Source: Segatella copri
GTDB taxonomy: Bacteria; Bacteroidota; Bacteroidia; Bacteroidales; Bacteroidaceae
Length of the DNA: 58,386 bases
Assembly (NCBI RefSeq): GCF_019127135.1
Contig: NZ_JAHOEA010000024.1
Coordinates: forward strand, 1 to 58,386
Direction of reading: 5' to 3'
In this document: positions 1 to 12,400 of the stretch, in pieces
How positions within the stretch are numbered: position 1 is the stretch's first letter
Layout: every line of letters begins with the position of its first letter
The notes under the pieces: model-generated
The model's database searches: none
Told to the model about the DNA's origin: nothing
What the model saw: only the letters and a program-made list of their open reading frames with translations
Translations under genes and position numbers: made by a program

Positions 1-122
1 GAGCGACCTATACACAATTTAACTGAAATCTCTTGTTGTGTTAGGTGCTCAAGAGTGTACAGACGGTACACTTCCTTGGTAAGTTCGACATCTTTCAGTG
101 TTGCTTCTAATGATTCTTTCAT
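1..122 (-). CDS. Partial helix-turn-helix protein (5' end only)
   Basis: The first 40 codons of a minus-strand gene that runs off the left edge, starting with ATG at 122. The translation begins MKESLEATLKDVELTKEVY and continues to a segment reading LTQQEISVKLCIGR, which has the look of the first helices of a sigma-like or resolvase-like helix-turn-helix. That suggests a small DNA-binding protein, but the rest is outside the window, so family and role are not established. It is transcribed divergently from the beta-galactosidase at 495, and the 370-bp gap between them carries regularly spaced direct repeats that could be its operators (inference). Confidence 0.55.
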   Translation of the reverse strand, partial: MKESLEATLKDVELTKEVYRLYTLEHLTQQEISVKLCIGR

Positions 123-3770
<3,648 letters not shown>

Positions 3771-3812
3771 GGCATCAGGTATAGGGATGCCGTTTTGAGG
3801 CAAATTAATAAC

Positions 3813-3855
3813 TTGTCGGAAAAGGTGTGTAAAAGCCCTTTTCCGACAATTTTTA
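3813..3855 (+). terminator. Rho-independent terminator after GH2
   Basis: A perfect 13-bp stem, TTGTCGGAAAAGG at 3813-3825 and its complement at 3837-3849, is followed by a T run. It lies about 40 bp after the GH2 stop codon. The downstream arm belongs to a 71-bp sequence repeated at 4929-4999. Confidence 0.85.
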
Positions 3856-3906
3856 CTCTATAATCTGCGAAAGTTGATGTTTTTTGATATATTTTCGCAG
3901 CTTATC
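3836..3906. repeat. 71-bp direct repeat, copy 1 (second copy 4929-4999)
   Basis: The 71 bases from CCCTTTTCCGACAA to CGCAGCTTATC recur at 4929-4999 with four mismatches by eye (about 94% identity). Each copy holds the downstream arm of a terminator and a CTGCGAAA / TTTCGCAG inverted repeat, and each leads into the promoter of an ATPase gene or remnant. The intervening ~1.02 kb carries the ATPase stub and an unknown membrane protein. Confidence 0.85.
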
Positions 3907-3980
3907 TCGAATTATTTGTTTTGCATTATGCAATTTGCATAATTTAATTTGCATAATTCGAGAAATCTTATTATCTTTGC
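3906..3980 (+). promoter_or_regulatory. 14-bp-period TTTGCATAA array over a promoter
   Basis: Three tandem 14-bp units start at 3920, 3934 and 3948, each opening with TTTGCAT. The first two form the palindrome ATTATGCAA-T-TTGCATAAT (3925-3943). Outer arms CTCGAATTAT (3906-3915) and ATAATTCGAG (3953-3962) add a second dyad. A TTTG at 3948-3951 and TATCTTTG at 3973-3980 with a 21-bp spacer form a plausible Bacteroidetes promoter, so the third repeat covers the -33 box. The homologous ATPase gene at 46255 has the same layout. Confidence 0.65.
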
Positions 3981-4013
3981 CGCCATAACTACTGATTTAA
4001 TTAGGTAAAGAGT

Positions 4014-4145
4014 ATGGAGAATCCTTTTATTATCACAGGCAAGATTAAGCCAGAGTACTTCTGCGACAGAGAGGTGGAGGCAGAAAGAATCATCCGAAAG
4101 GTAACCATTGAGCTATATAGATATAGTACAGTATGCTATGAGTAA
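4014..4145 (+). pseudogene. Truncated AAA ATPase, N-terminal stub (43 aa)
   Basis: An ATG at 4014 opens a 43-codon frame whose first ~29 residues (MENPFIITGKIKPEYFCDRE then VEAERIIRK) match the start of the intact ATPase at 46255 (MARLNNPFVVYGYKGAEYFCDRQKETEKM). The frame ends at 4143-4145, well before any Walker A motif, so no ATPase can be made. The promoter and operator-like repeats upstream are intact, which points to a recent 3' deletion or replacement. What follows is AT-rich and unrelated until the gene at 4229. Confidence 0.7.
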
Positions 4146-4228
4146 TAGTAGCATATTATTCTTATTTGTTTGGATTGCAAGTCTTCTGTTGGAGGAATAC
4201 AAAAAATATTTGTTGTAAAACGTAAAAA

Positions 4229-4852
4229 ATGAAGAATCGAAACCATATGAAGAAGATTGCTTTTATATTATGTTTTTTATGTACCATATTGTTTATGGTG
4301 TATATCTTGTTTGGCTTTTTCCGCTATGTGAATTTTCGTGTTGATTCTGCAGGAATGCAAAAGTTGAGCCTGGTGGGGGAAAATGATGCTAATATGTATT
4401 TGCTGACATTAAAATTGACACATTGTAATAAGCAGTTATATTTTGGATGCATGCCATACCCTGGTGGAATCTCTGATTCTGTTATTCAAATAAAGGGCTA
4501 TGATGAAAAAGGCAAAACGTTAGATGAGAAAGTTTTGTGTTTTCCGAAGAGTCAAGATGATTCTATCAGAACTATTTGGTTGAATTATGAAAATAAAGAG
4601 GTTCCTTGTAATTACAGTTTGAATATAGATAAACTTCAAAAAGAATTAAATTCAATGACGCAAAACATACGAGGTGAATATTATAGCAAAGAAGAAGATG
4701 CTCATTATATGTATCGTTTGTTCTGTGTGCCAAAAGGACAACCTCTTCCGAAGAAGCTGATATTTCGCTTTGATAAATATTCTATAGAATGTGATGTGAA
4801 TAATATCCCGAAGAGAGTGAAGGTGACACGAATTGACAAAATGGAACCTTAG
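4229..4852 (+). CDS. Unknown membrane-anchored protein (207 aa)
   Basis: I do not recognise this protein. It starts MKNRNHMKKIAFILCFLC and has one hydrophobic segment (residues ~8-32) with positive residues before it, so a membrane anchor or uncleaved signal is likely. The remainder is hydrophilic with predicted beta-rich character, for example GMQKLSLVGENDANMYLLTL and CMPYPGGISDSVIQIKGYD. A second ATG at 4247 (MKKIAF) is an alternative start. Base composition is clearly more AT-rich than the flanking PUL genes, and it lies between two 71-bp direct repeats with an ATPase stub, all signs of acquired DNA. A terminator follows. Confidence 0.6.
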   Translation: MKNRNHMKKIAFILCFLCTILFMVYILFGFFRYVNFRVDSAGMQKLSLVGENDANMYLLTLKLTHCNKQLYFGCMPYPGGISDSVIQIKGYDEKGKTLDEKVLCFPKSQDDSIRTIWLNYENKEVPCNYSLNIDKLQKELNSMTQNIRGEYYSKEEDAHYMYRLFCVPKGQPLPKKLIFRFDKYSIECDVNNIPKRVKVTRIDKMEP

Positions 4853-4908
4853 GAGACTTCTAGTACAATTCTTGTAAAATAGAATACTGATTGTTCTGTC
4901 AAAAACAA

Positions 4909-4946
4909 GGAAAAGGGCATTTTACACTCCCTTTTCCGACAACTTT
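4909..4946 (+). terminator. Rho-independent terminator
   Basis: GGAAAAGGG at 4909-4917 pairs with CCCTTTTCC at 4929-4937 across an 11-base loop, followed by a T-containing stretch. It ends the 207-aa gene. Its right arm is the start of the second 71-bp repeat copy, mirroring the terminator at 3813. Confidence 0.7.
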
Positions 4947-4999
4947 AGCTCTATAATCTGCGAAAGTTGATGATTTTTGATATATTTTCGCAGCTTATC
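4929..4999. repeat. 71-bp direct repeat, copy 2
   Basis: Second copy of the repeat at 3836-3906 (four mismatches). It ends at CGCAGCTTATC, 24 bp before the TATCTTTG box of the DUF234 ATPase gene. Confidence 0.85.
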
Positions 5000-5022
5000 G
5001 GCGTATTTTCGGAAAAATATCG

Positions 5023-5030
5023 TATCTTTG
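5023..5030 (+). promoter_or_regulatory. -7 box (TATCTTTG) of the DUF234 ATPase gene
   Basis: TATCTTTG followed by CACC matches the Bacteroidetes housekeeping -7 consensus and lies 25 bp before the ATG at 5055. No convincing -33 TTTG at the usual distance was seen. Confidence 0.65.
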
Positions 5031-5054
5031 CACCATCACTTAAAGAATCATAAT

Positions 5055-6482
5055 ATGGCAGAGAAAATCATCGGAAGACATTCAGAGAAGGCTCTCCTGG
5101 AAAAATATTACAACTCTGGGAAAGCGGAGTTTATCGCTATGTATGGGCGACGCAGAATCGGCAAGACTTTCCTGATTCGACAATACTTCAGAAATCAGTT
5201 TTCTTTTGATATGACAGGAGTATTGGAGGGTAACAAGAACGAGCAGATGACTGCTTTCCACATGGCACTCAAGACTTATGGCTACAAAGGAAAGAAGAAT
5301 AACACTTGGCTAGATGCATTCTTCGCCTTACGCCAACTCTTGGAGGAAAAACTCCAAGATGGCAAACGATGCGTCATATTCATCGATGAACTACCTTGTC
5401 TCGATACACCTAGGGCAGGTTTTGTTCATGCCTTGGGACATTTCTGGAACAGTTGGGCAAATTGGCAATCCCAAATCATGCTCATCGTTTGTGGTTCAGC
5501 TACGTCATGGATGGTTCGCAATATCATAGACGACCATGGGGGGCTGCACGACAGAGTAACCCATGAGATGCCTCTCCATCCTTTCACCTTAGCGGAAACG
5601 GAAGAATACTTCCAGGAAAATGGATTCAGATGGAAACGTTTGAGTCTGCTGCAAGTATATATGGCTGTAGGCGGTGTACCTTATTATATGAGCCTATTCC
5701 TGCCAGAAGAAAGCCCTGCCATCGGACTAGACCGTTTGTTCTTTAGCGAGAACGCAGAACTGCAAAAGGAATATCGCCGACTGTTCTACTCTCTCTTTCG
5801 CAATGCCCAACCTTATCAGGACATCATCTCTGTCTTGGCAAAGAAGTCGAGCGGCATGACAAGAGAAGAGATAAGCAAAGCCCTCAATGTTGACAACAAC
5901 GGCAAACTGGGAGACATGCTTACCGACTTGATTTATTGCGATTTTATCCGCAAGTATAATGTAAGGGACAAAAAGATAAAAACGAACTCGGCACTCTACC
6001 AACTTGTAGATTTCTATACCATCTTTTACAACACATTTGCCTCAAAAAACAGCACCGAGGAACATTATTGGAGCAGAAATGCCACTTCTTCGGAAGTAAA
6101 AAGCTGGTATGGGCTAGCCTACGAGAGAGTCTGCCAAGCACATCTGCCACAAATAAAGCAAGCCCTCGGCATCGCCAGTGTCAAAACAGAGCATTACTCT
6201 TGGAAAAGCAAGACCCTGACAGATGGCGCACAAATAGACATCATCATCGACCGTGCCGACAATACCATCAATCTTTGTGAGGTAAAGTATTGTGACCACG
6301 AATACCAACTTGACAAGGACGAGTTCTTCAAGATAAATCACAGAGTAGAGGCTTTTGAAGAAGAAACCCAAACAAAGAGTACAATCTTACCTACCATGAT
6401 TACGACATTCGGACTTGCCAAAGGTATGTATAGTGACCAGATTATCGTTAAGCTAACCATGGATGATTTGTTTGGAAAATAG
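5055..6482 (+). CDS. AAA ATPase with DUF234-type nuclease-like tail
   Basis: A 475-residue ATPase of the archaeal-ATPase/DUF234 type common as orphans in Bacteroidetes. Walker A is GRRRIGKT (31-38) and Walker B VIFIDE (107-112). A winged-helix-like segment (SSGMTREEISKALNVDNNGK) follows, and the C-terminal domain contains AQIDIIID then LCEVKY (D395, E409, K411), the D...ExK pattern of the PD-(D/E)XK superfamily. The in-frame extension upstream to 4977 is rejected because the TATCTTTG box at 5023 would lie inside it; ATG 5055 gives MAEKIIGRHSE, typical of the family. Function is unproven; such proteins are variously linked to mobile DNA or defence. It sits inside an otherwise enzymatic PUL. 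Confidence 0.88.
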   Translation: MAEKIIGRHSEKALLEKYYNSGKAEFIAMYGRRRIGKTFLIRQYFRNQFSFDMTGVLEGNKNEQMTAFHMALKTYGYKGKKNNTWLDAFFALRQLLEEKLQDGKRCVIFIDELPCLDTPRAGFVHALGHFWNSWANWQSQIMLIVCGSATSWMVRNIIDDHGGLHDRVTHEMPLHPFTLAETEEYFQENGFRWKRLSLLQVYMAVGGVPYYMSLFLPEESPAIGLDRLFFSENAELQKEYRRLFYSLFRNAQPYQDIISVLAKKSSGMTREEISKALNVDNNGKLGDMLTDLIYCDFIRKYNVRDKKIKTNSALYQLVDFYTIFYNTFASKNSTEEHYWSRNATSSEVKSWYGLAYERVCQAHLPQIKQALGIASVKTEHYSWKSKTLTDGAQIDIIIDRADNTINLCEVKYCDHEYQLDKDEFFKINHRVEAFEEETQTKSTILPTMITTFGLAKGMYSDQIIVKLTMDDLFGK

Positions 6483-6596
6483 CAAGACCCAAAAAGTCCA
6501 GATGAAATCATCTACTTATCTAGTTACAAAACCGAGGGTTATGAGTCTTTATTGGGGAATAACAAAATGAATATAAACAAATACGGAATAAACAAT

Positions 6597-9440
6597 ATGT
6601 ATCTAAAACAAACGTTTTTAACGATAGCTTTGGGGGTGATGGCGATGACTGCTGCCGCACAGGCTAGTATTGATACACAGCGCCAGTACCTCTCGGGACA
6701 TGGATGTGATGATATGGTGAACTGGGACTTCTACTGCACAGGTGGTAGAAATGCCGGCAAGTGGACGAAGATTGGGGTGCCTTCCTGCTGGGAACTCCAG
6801 GGATTCGGTACCTATCAGTATGGTATGCGATTCTACGGAAAGGCTACTCCAGAAGGTATTGCTGACGAAAAAGGAAAATATAAATATGAGTTTACGCTGC
6901 CACAGGAGTGGGAGGGCAAACAGATAGAACTCGTCTTCGAAGCCGTGATGACCGATGCCAAGGTAACCATCAACGGCAGAAAGGCGGGAAACGGTTTGCA
7001 TCAGGGCGGTTTCTATCGCTTTACTTACGATGTGAGCGACCGCATCTTCTTCGGAAAACATAAGAACCGACTCGAAGTGGAGGTGAGCAAGGAGAGTAGC
7101 AACAGTCAGGTGAACATGGCGGAGCGCCGTGCTGACTACTGGAACTTCGGCGGCATCTTCCGTCCTGTATTCATCGTGGCGAAACCTGCGCAGAACATCG
7201 ACCGTGTGGCGATTGATGCCAAGGGGAATGGTCATTTTATGGCAGACTGCTACCTGAACCGTGCCGTCAAGGGGGCGAAGGTGAAGACCGAGATTCTGGA
7301 TGAGAAAGGAAAGGTGGTAGCATCGAACGTGGCTGATGCCAGAAACAGCGATGAGGCACATGTCGACTTCCAGGCGAAAGCCCCTAAGCAGTGGACTGCT
7401 GAGACTCCGCATCTCTATACTGCCGTCTTCACACTCCAGGATGCAGCAGGCAAGACGCTCCACAGAGAACGTCAGAAGTTCGGCTTCCGCACCATCGAAT
7501 ACCGTGCCAGCGATGGCGTTTATATTAATGGTCAGAAAGTCATCTTCAAAGGTGTGAACCGTCACAGCTTCCGTCCGGAGACCGGTAGAACGCTGAGCAA
7601 GGCGAAGAATATAGAAGATGTGAAACTCATCAAGAGCATGAACATGAATGCCGTGAGATTGAGTCATTATCCTGCCGATCCTGAGTTTCTGGAGGCATGC
7701 GATTCGCTCGGTCTCTATGTGGAATGTGAGTTGAGTGGCTGGCATTGGGCGCATCCTACCATCGTGGGCAAGCAGCTGGTGAAGGAGATGATTACCCGTG
7801 ATGAGAACCATCCTAGCATCATCTTCTGGAGTAACGGTAACGAGGGTGGTTTCAATTATGAACTGGAACCAGATTTCGCTCTCTGGGACAAGCAGAAGCG
7901 CGTGGTACTCTATCCTTGGGCTAACCGCAACGGCTTTGAAACCAAGCATTACCGCTCTTATGGCGAGACTCAGGAGTATATGCGACAGAAAGAAATCTTC
8001 ATGCCTACCGAGTTCCTGCATGGTCTGTATGACGGCGGACACGGAGCAGGACTGAAGGATTACTGGGACATGATGATGGCGAACCCTCGCTGTGCCGGCG
8101 GATTCCTCTGGGATCTGATGGACCAGGGCGTGGTGCGTACCGACAAGAACAATTATGTAGACTGTATGGGTAACTTCGGAGCCGATGGTATCGTGGGTCC
8201 TCATGCCGAGAAGGAAGGCTCTTACTATACGATTAAAGAGGTATGGTGCCCGGTACAGTTGACTTGGAATGATATGGAGAAAGGTGAACTCACCTTATCT
8301 AATCAGTATAACTTCGTGAATCTGAAGGATTGCCGCTTCTCTTATCGTCTGTTGCAGATGCCAGCGATGGGCAGCACTCAGGTCAAGGTATTGAAGCAGG
8401 GCAATATCTCTTCTCCGGATGTAGCTCCGAGCAAGGAAGCCCAGGTGAAGATACCGATGATGGCGAATGCTGATGCGGTAGAAATCAAGGCTGTGAACCA
8501 TGAAGGTGAGGAAATCATGACATGGAGCAGGGGAGTGAAGAGTGAAGAACGAAGAGTGAAAAATTCAAGTGCTCCAAGTATTTCAAGTGCTTCAGCTGCT
8601 GCTTATGCTGACCAGGCTGATGCTGTAGAAGTGAAGGCGGGTGGAAGAACTTATCGCTTTGCCAAGAAAGATGGCAGACTGATGGGTGTTGAGGTTGGCA
8701 GCAAGGCAATCTCGCTGAGCAATGGACCTCGGTTCATGGCTGCCAGAAGAAGCGACCGCAGTCTGGACCAGTTCTATAATCACGACGATAAAGAGGCTGA
8801 GAAGAAAAAGACACTCTATACCGAGTTTGTTGACCAGGGCGCTTTTGCCGGTTTCGAATGGAAGAAAGCGGAGGCAAAGCTGGTGGCTAAATACCAGCAT
8901 GGATCACTCGGTGAGGTAGACTGGCAGTTCCTTTCTGACGGTTCGGTGGCTGTAACCTGTCATTACAATTTCGGTGGTGTGGTAGATATGATGGGCATGG
9001 CTTTCGACTATCCGGAAAGCAAGGTCCGCAGCAAGGCTTGGGTGGGCAATGGTCCTTACCGAGTTTGGCAAAATCGCGAACAGGGTCCGCAATACGGCTA
9101 TTGGCAGAACGACTATAATGACCCGATTCCAGCCGAAAGCTGGGATTATCCAGAGTTTAAAGGCTACTTTGCCAACGTGAAGTGGATGCAGTTCAAGACT
9201 GATGAAGGAAAGATCGGCTTCTCTGGTCTGACTGCCGATGAGCACATGGGTGTTTATACCCCTCGTGATGGTCGTGATGGTCTGCTCTATACCTTGCCAC
9301 AAACCGGTCTGGCAGTCTTCAAGGTGATACCTTCAGTAAGAAATAAGGTAAATACCACCGACCTCAACGGACCTTCAGCCCAGCCAAAATGGCTGAACGG
9401 TAAGGGTAAGGCTGTGTTTACTTTGAACTTTGAGCTTTGA
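6597..9440 (+). CDS. Secreted GH2 glycosidase (beta-galactosidase-like)
   Basis: A 947-residue GH2 enzyme. Start chosen at ATG 6597 (MYLKQTFLTIALGVMAMTAA) because it gives a compact signal peptide; ATG 6567 is an alternative. Domains in order: jelly roll, Ig-like, TIM barrel with acid/base E416 (NGNEGGF) and nucleophile E472 (MPTEFLHG), then GGFLWDLMDQG and a C-terminal beta-sandwich. Likely cleaves beta-galactosyl or related residues from imported oligosaccharides. Odd: around residues 645-670 a Ser/Ala-rich linker is encoded by 7-bp repeats (AGTGAAG at 8534 onward) and then 9-bp repeats, the same 7-bp word found between genes elsewhere in the window. The last codons also run into a 7-bp-period array. 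Heads a run of same-strand genes with short gaps to 16863, probably an operon. Confidence 0.9.
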   Translation: MYLKQTFLTIALGVMAMTAAAQASIDTQRQYLSGHGCDDMVNWDFYCTGGRNAGKWTKIGVPSCWELQGFGTYQYGMRFYGKATPEGIADEKGKYKYEFTLPQEWEGKQIELVFEAVMTDAKVTINGRKAGNGLHQGGFYRFTYDVSDRIFFGKHKNRLEVEVSKESSNSQVNMAERRADYWNFGGIFRPVFIVAKPAQNIDRVAIDAKGNGHFMADCYLNRAVKGAKVKTEILDEKGKVVASNVADARNSDEAHVDFQAKAPKQWTAETPHLYTAVFTLQDAAGKTLHRERQKFGFRTIEYRASDGVYINGQKVIFKGVNRHSFRPETGRTLSKAKNIEDVKLIKSMNMNAVRLSHYPADPEFLEACDSLGLYVECELSGWHWAHPTIVGKQLVKEMITRDENHPSIIFWSNGNEGGFNYELEPDFALWDKQKRVVLYPWANRNGFETKHYRSYGETQEYMRQKEIFMPTEFLHGLYDGGHGAGLKDYWDMMMANPRCAGGFLWDLMDQGVVRTDKNNYVDCMGNFGADGIVGPHAEKEGSYYTIKEVWCPVQLTWNDMEKGELTLSNQYNFVNLKDCRFSYRLLQMPAMGSTQVKVLKQGNISSPDVAPSKEAQVKIPMMANADAVEIKAVNHEGEEIMTWSRGVKSEERRVKNSSAPSISSASAAAYADQADAVEVKAGGRTYRFAKKDGRLMGVEVGSKAISLSNGPRFMAARRSDRSLDQFYNHDDKEAEKKKTLYTEFVDQGAFAGFEWKKAEAKLVAKYQHGSLGEVDWQFLSDGSVAVTCHYNFGGVVDMMGMAFDYPESKVRSKAWVGNGPYRVWQNREQGPQYGYWQNDYNDPIPAESWDYPEFKGYFANVKWMQFKTDEGKIGFSGLTADEHMGVYTPRDGRDGLLYTLPQTGLAVFKVIPSVRNKVNTTDLNGPSAQPKWLNGKGKAVFTLNFEL
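8534..8593. repeat. In-frame 7-bp then 9-bp tandem repeats in GH2 gene
   Basis: Four heptamers AGTGAAG, AGTGAAG, AACGAAG, AGTGAAA run from 8534 to 8561 and are followed by AATTCAA. Next come 9-bp units beginning AAGTGCTCC (8567 onward). The heptamer block closely matches the intergenic block at 42144-42178. In protein it gives a KSEERRVKN then Ser-rich linker. Confidence 0.75.
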
Positions 9441-9490
9441 ACTGTTAACTTTAAGCTGTTAACTTTTAACTGTTATGAACTGTTATGAAT
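9422..9490. repeat. 7-bp-period array at GH2 / GH106 junction
   Basis: Seven heptamers such as TTTGAAC, TTTGAGC, TGTTAAC and TTTAAGC fill 9422-9470, then two 10-mers TGTTATGAAC and TGTTATGAAT end just inside the GH106-like start codon. The array begins within the last codons of the GH2 gene and covers the whole 44-bp gap. Confidence 0.75.
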
Positions 9491-12400
9491 AAGAAAAAAC
9501 GATATACGGTGATGGCATTGTCGGCGCTTCTGGTAGCGTCGACAATGGCTCATAATGACGAGGCTAAGCCCTGGACCTTCTGGTACTGGATGTATGGCGC
9601 CGTTTCCAAGGCAGGTATTCATGCCGATCTGGTCGGTATGAAGAATGTTGGTTTGGGCGGTACCTATCTGATGCCAATCCGTGGTGTCAGCGAACGTCCG
9701 GAGTATCAGGGCGAGGCGGCACAGTTGTCACCTAAGTTCTGGGAGATGGTGGATTACTCTTTCCAGCAAGCCGACTCCCTGGGTCTTGACATGGGCATTC
9801 ATATCTGCGACGGTTTCGCCCTGGCAGGCAATCCGTCTATCCTTCCTGCCGAATCGATGCAGAAGGTGGTATGGACCGATACCATTGTGGGGGGCGGTAA
9901 GAAGATAGAAGGCATGCAGATGTGGCAACCCGAAAGTTATAAGGACGGGAAGTTGCAGCCTGCCGGAAGCGAGGGTGGATATTATCAGGATATCGCTGCC
10001 TTTGCCATCCGATGCAAGGAGAAACCCCAACTCTTCAAACCGGAGAAGATAGAATATACCGAGGCTGTTTCTACCGCCAAGGGCTATTATCTGGCAGCGA
10101 AACCAGCCTCTATCACCTATTCGTTTCATAAACCCGTCACGGTGCGCAGCATGCGGGTGGTGCCTAACGGCAACAACATCCAGTCGCAGCGCCTCCTGGT
10201 GCAGGCTTCTGATGACGGTATCAACTTCAGAGATATCAAGCAGTTGGTGCCTCCCCGTCAGGGTTGGCAGAACACGATGTGTGATTATACCTTCAGTTTG
10301 CCGACTACCACCGCCCGCTATTTCCGATTCTCATGGACTCCGGAAGGTACAGAGCCGGGAGCAGAAGACCTGGATGCAGCCAAATGGAAACCGCTGCTGA
10401 AACTGGAGAATATCCTCTTGAGCAACCAGCCGATGATTAACCAGTATGAGGGAAAATCGGGTGCCGTATGGCGTATCGAAACCGATGCGGCAGCTAAGAG
10501 CGAGACCGTGGCGATGGCAGATGTACTGCCTTTGAAACTGGAAAATGGAATGGTGATGGGTGTCATGGTGAACGGCAACCTGATGAATAAGTTGCCTAAG
10601 GGCACCTGGCGCCTGTTGCGAATGGGACATACCTCAACAGGACAGACCAATGCGACAGCCGGAACCGGTAAGGGACTCGAAGTGGATAAGTTCTCACCGG
10701 CAGCCGTCAGGAAGCTTTTCAATTCCTGGTATGCATTGTTCCTGAACCGTCCGCACAGCGATGTGGTGAAGTATCTGCACATCGACTCCTGGGAGTGTGG
10801 CAGTCAGAACTGGGGCTATCAGTTTGCCGAGGAGTTCAAGGTACGCTGCGGTTACGACCTCATCCCATACCTCCCGATTATGGCAGGTGTTCCGATGGAG
10901 TCGGCTTCCAGATACGAACAGGTACTGAAGGATATCCGTCTCACCATCAATGACCTGATAAACGAGAAGTTCTTCAAGACCTTTACCGATCTGGCTCATG
11001 AACAGGATATAGAAGTATCTCACGAGAGTATTGCACCAACCTTCCCTGCCGATGGTCTGCAGCATTATCAGTATGCCGACAATCCAATGGGAGAATACTG
11101 GCTCAATTCGCCTACTCACGATAAACCCAACGACATGCTCGATGCCGTGAGCGGTGCACATATTTATAATAAGAACATCGTTCAGGCAGAGGGATTTACC
11201 GAGGTTCGTGGTGTATGGAATGAGACACCAGCCATGCTCAAGCCGATGCTTGACCGCAATCTGGCGCTTGGCATGAACAAACTCTTCTTCCATGTAACTG
11301 CCCATAATCCTTGGATGGACCGCAAGCCTGGTATGACGCTTGATGGCATCGGTCTCTTCTTCCAGCGCGACAATACCTGGTATCCTGAGGCACGTGGTTT
11401 TGTGGATTACATCACCCTGTGTCAGAATTATCTGCAGCAGGGCAGACCGGTGGTAGACATCGCCGTGTTTACAGGCGAAGAGATTCCGAGCCGTTCGCTA
11501 ACTCCGGATAAACTCGTTCCGATGCTTCCGGGTGTGTTTGGTGCAGAACGGGTGGCTAGTGAACAGAAGCGTATGGCTAATGTGGGCATTCCGATGGAAG
11601 AATCGCCTGTGGGAGTAACTCATTCGGCGAATATTCTCGATCTGAAAGACTGGTGCAATGCCCTGCATGGCTACAAATATGATTCGATGAACAAGGATGC
11701 CTTGCTGAAATGGAATTTCGAATACAGTCCGAAGGGCAAGTTGCCTGGAAATCAGGATTACCGCATCCTGGTGGTTCCGCAGTCGGCAAATACCCTGTCT
11801 GCCGAGGTAAAGGCGAAGATAGAGGAGTTGCGCGAGGAAGGCATCATTATCATCGACAAGCCTTATCAGGCAAAGGACTTCTCTCAGTATGGCATCGAAC
11901 CGGATGTCGTTCTGCCCGAGAATATGGATTATGCTCACCGCTGTGTGTTGGAGGCAACAGGCAGGAAGGACATCTATTTCCTGACCAACCAGGAAGATAA
12001 GGAACGCCAGATTACGGCAACCTTCCGTACCAGGACTTCCAAAATCCGCCAGGTTGTGAAATTGAGTCTGCCAGCTTATGGTTCCGCTTTCGTTATTCTC
12101 TCGAACAAGGAAGACATGCAGGTTATCAGTCAGACAGGTCATAAACTGGTTGAAGAAGAAGGTGCAGGTTTTACAGAAAACTATCCTTCTGTGCTGGCTG
12201 TAGCCGATAAGTGGAAGGTTCATTTCGATGATATCTGCAAAGATACCACCGTAACGCTTCCTTTCGACTGGTCGAAGTCGGCAGATGAGAAGATGAAGTA
12301 CTACAGCGGTCACGTTACCTTTACCTCTTCTTTTGAATGGGGCGATTCTATTCCGGTTTCAGCAGAAGAGAAAATGGAAGTTCCAGCCGAGAAAACGAAG

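Noticed and set aside
4977..5054. Upstream extension of the DUF234 ATPase frame
   Set aside because: Covers the TATCTTTG promoter box and part of the 71-bp repeat; family start fits ATG 5055.
6618..8204. 528-codon minus-strand frame opposite the second GH2 gene
   Set aside because: His/Leu-rich nonsense composition typical of an antisense shadow of a GC-balanced gene.
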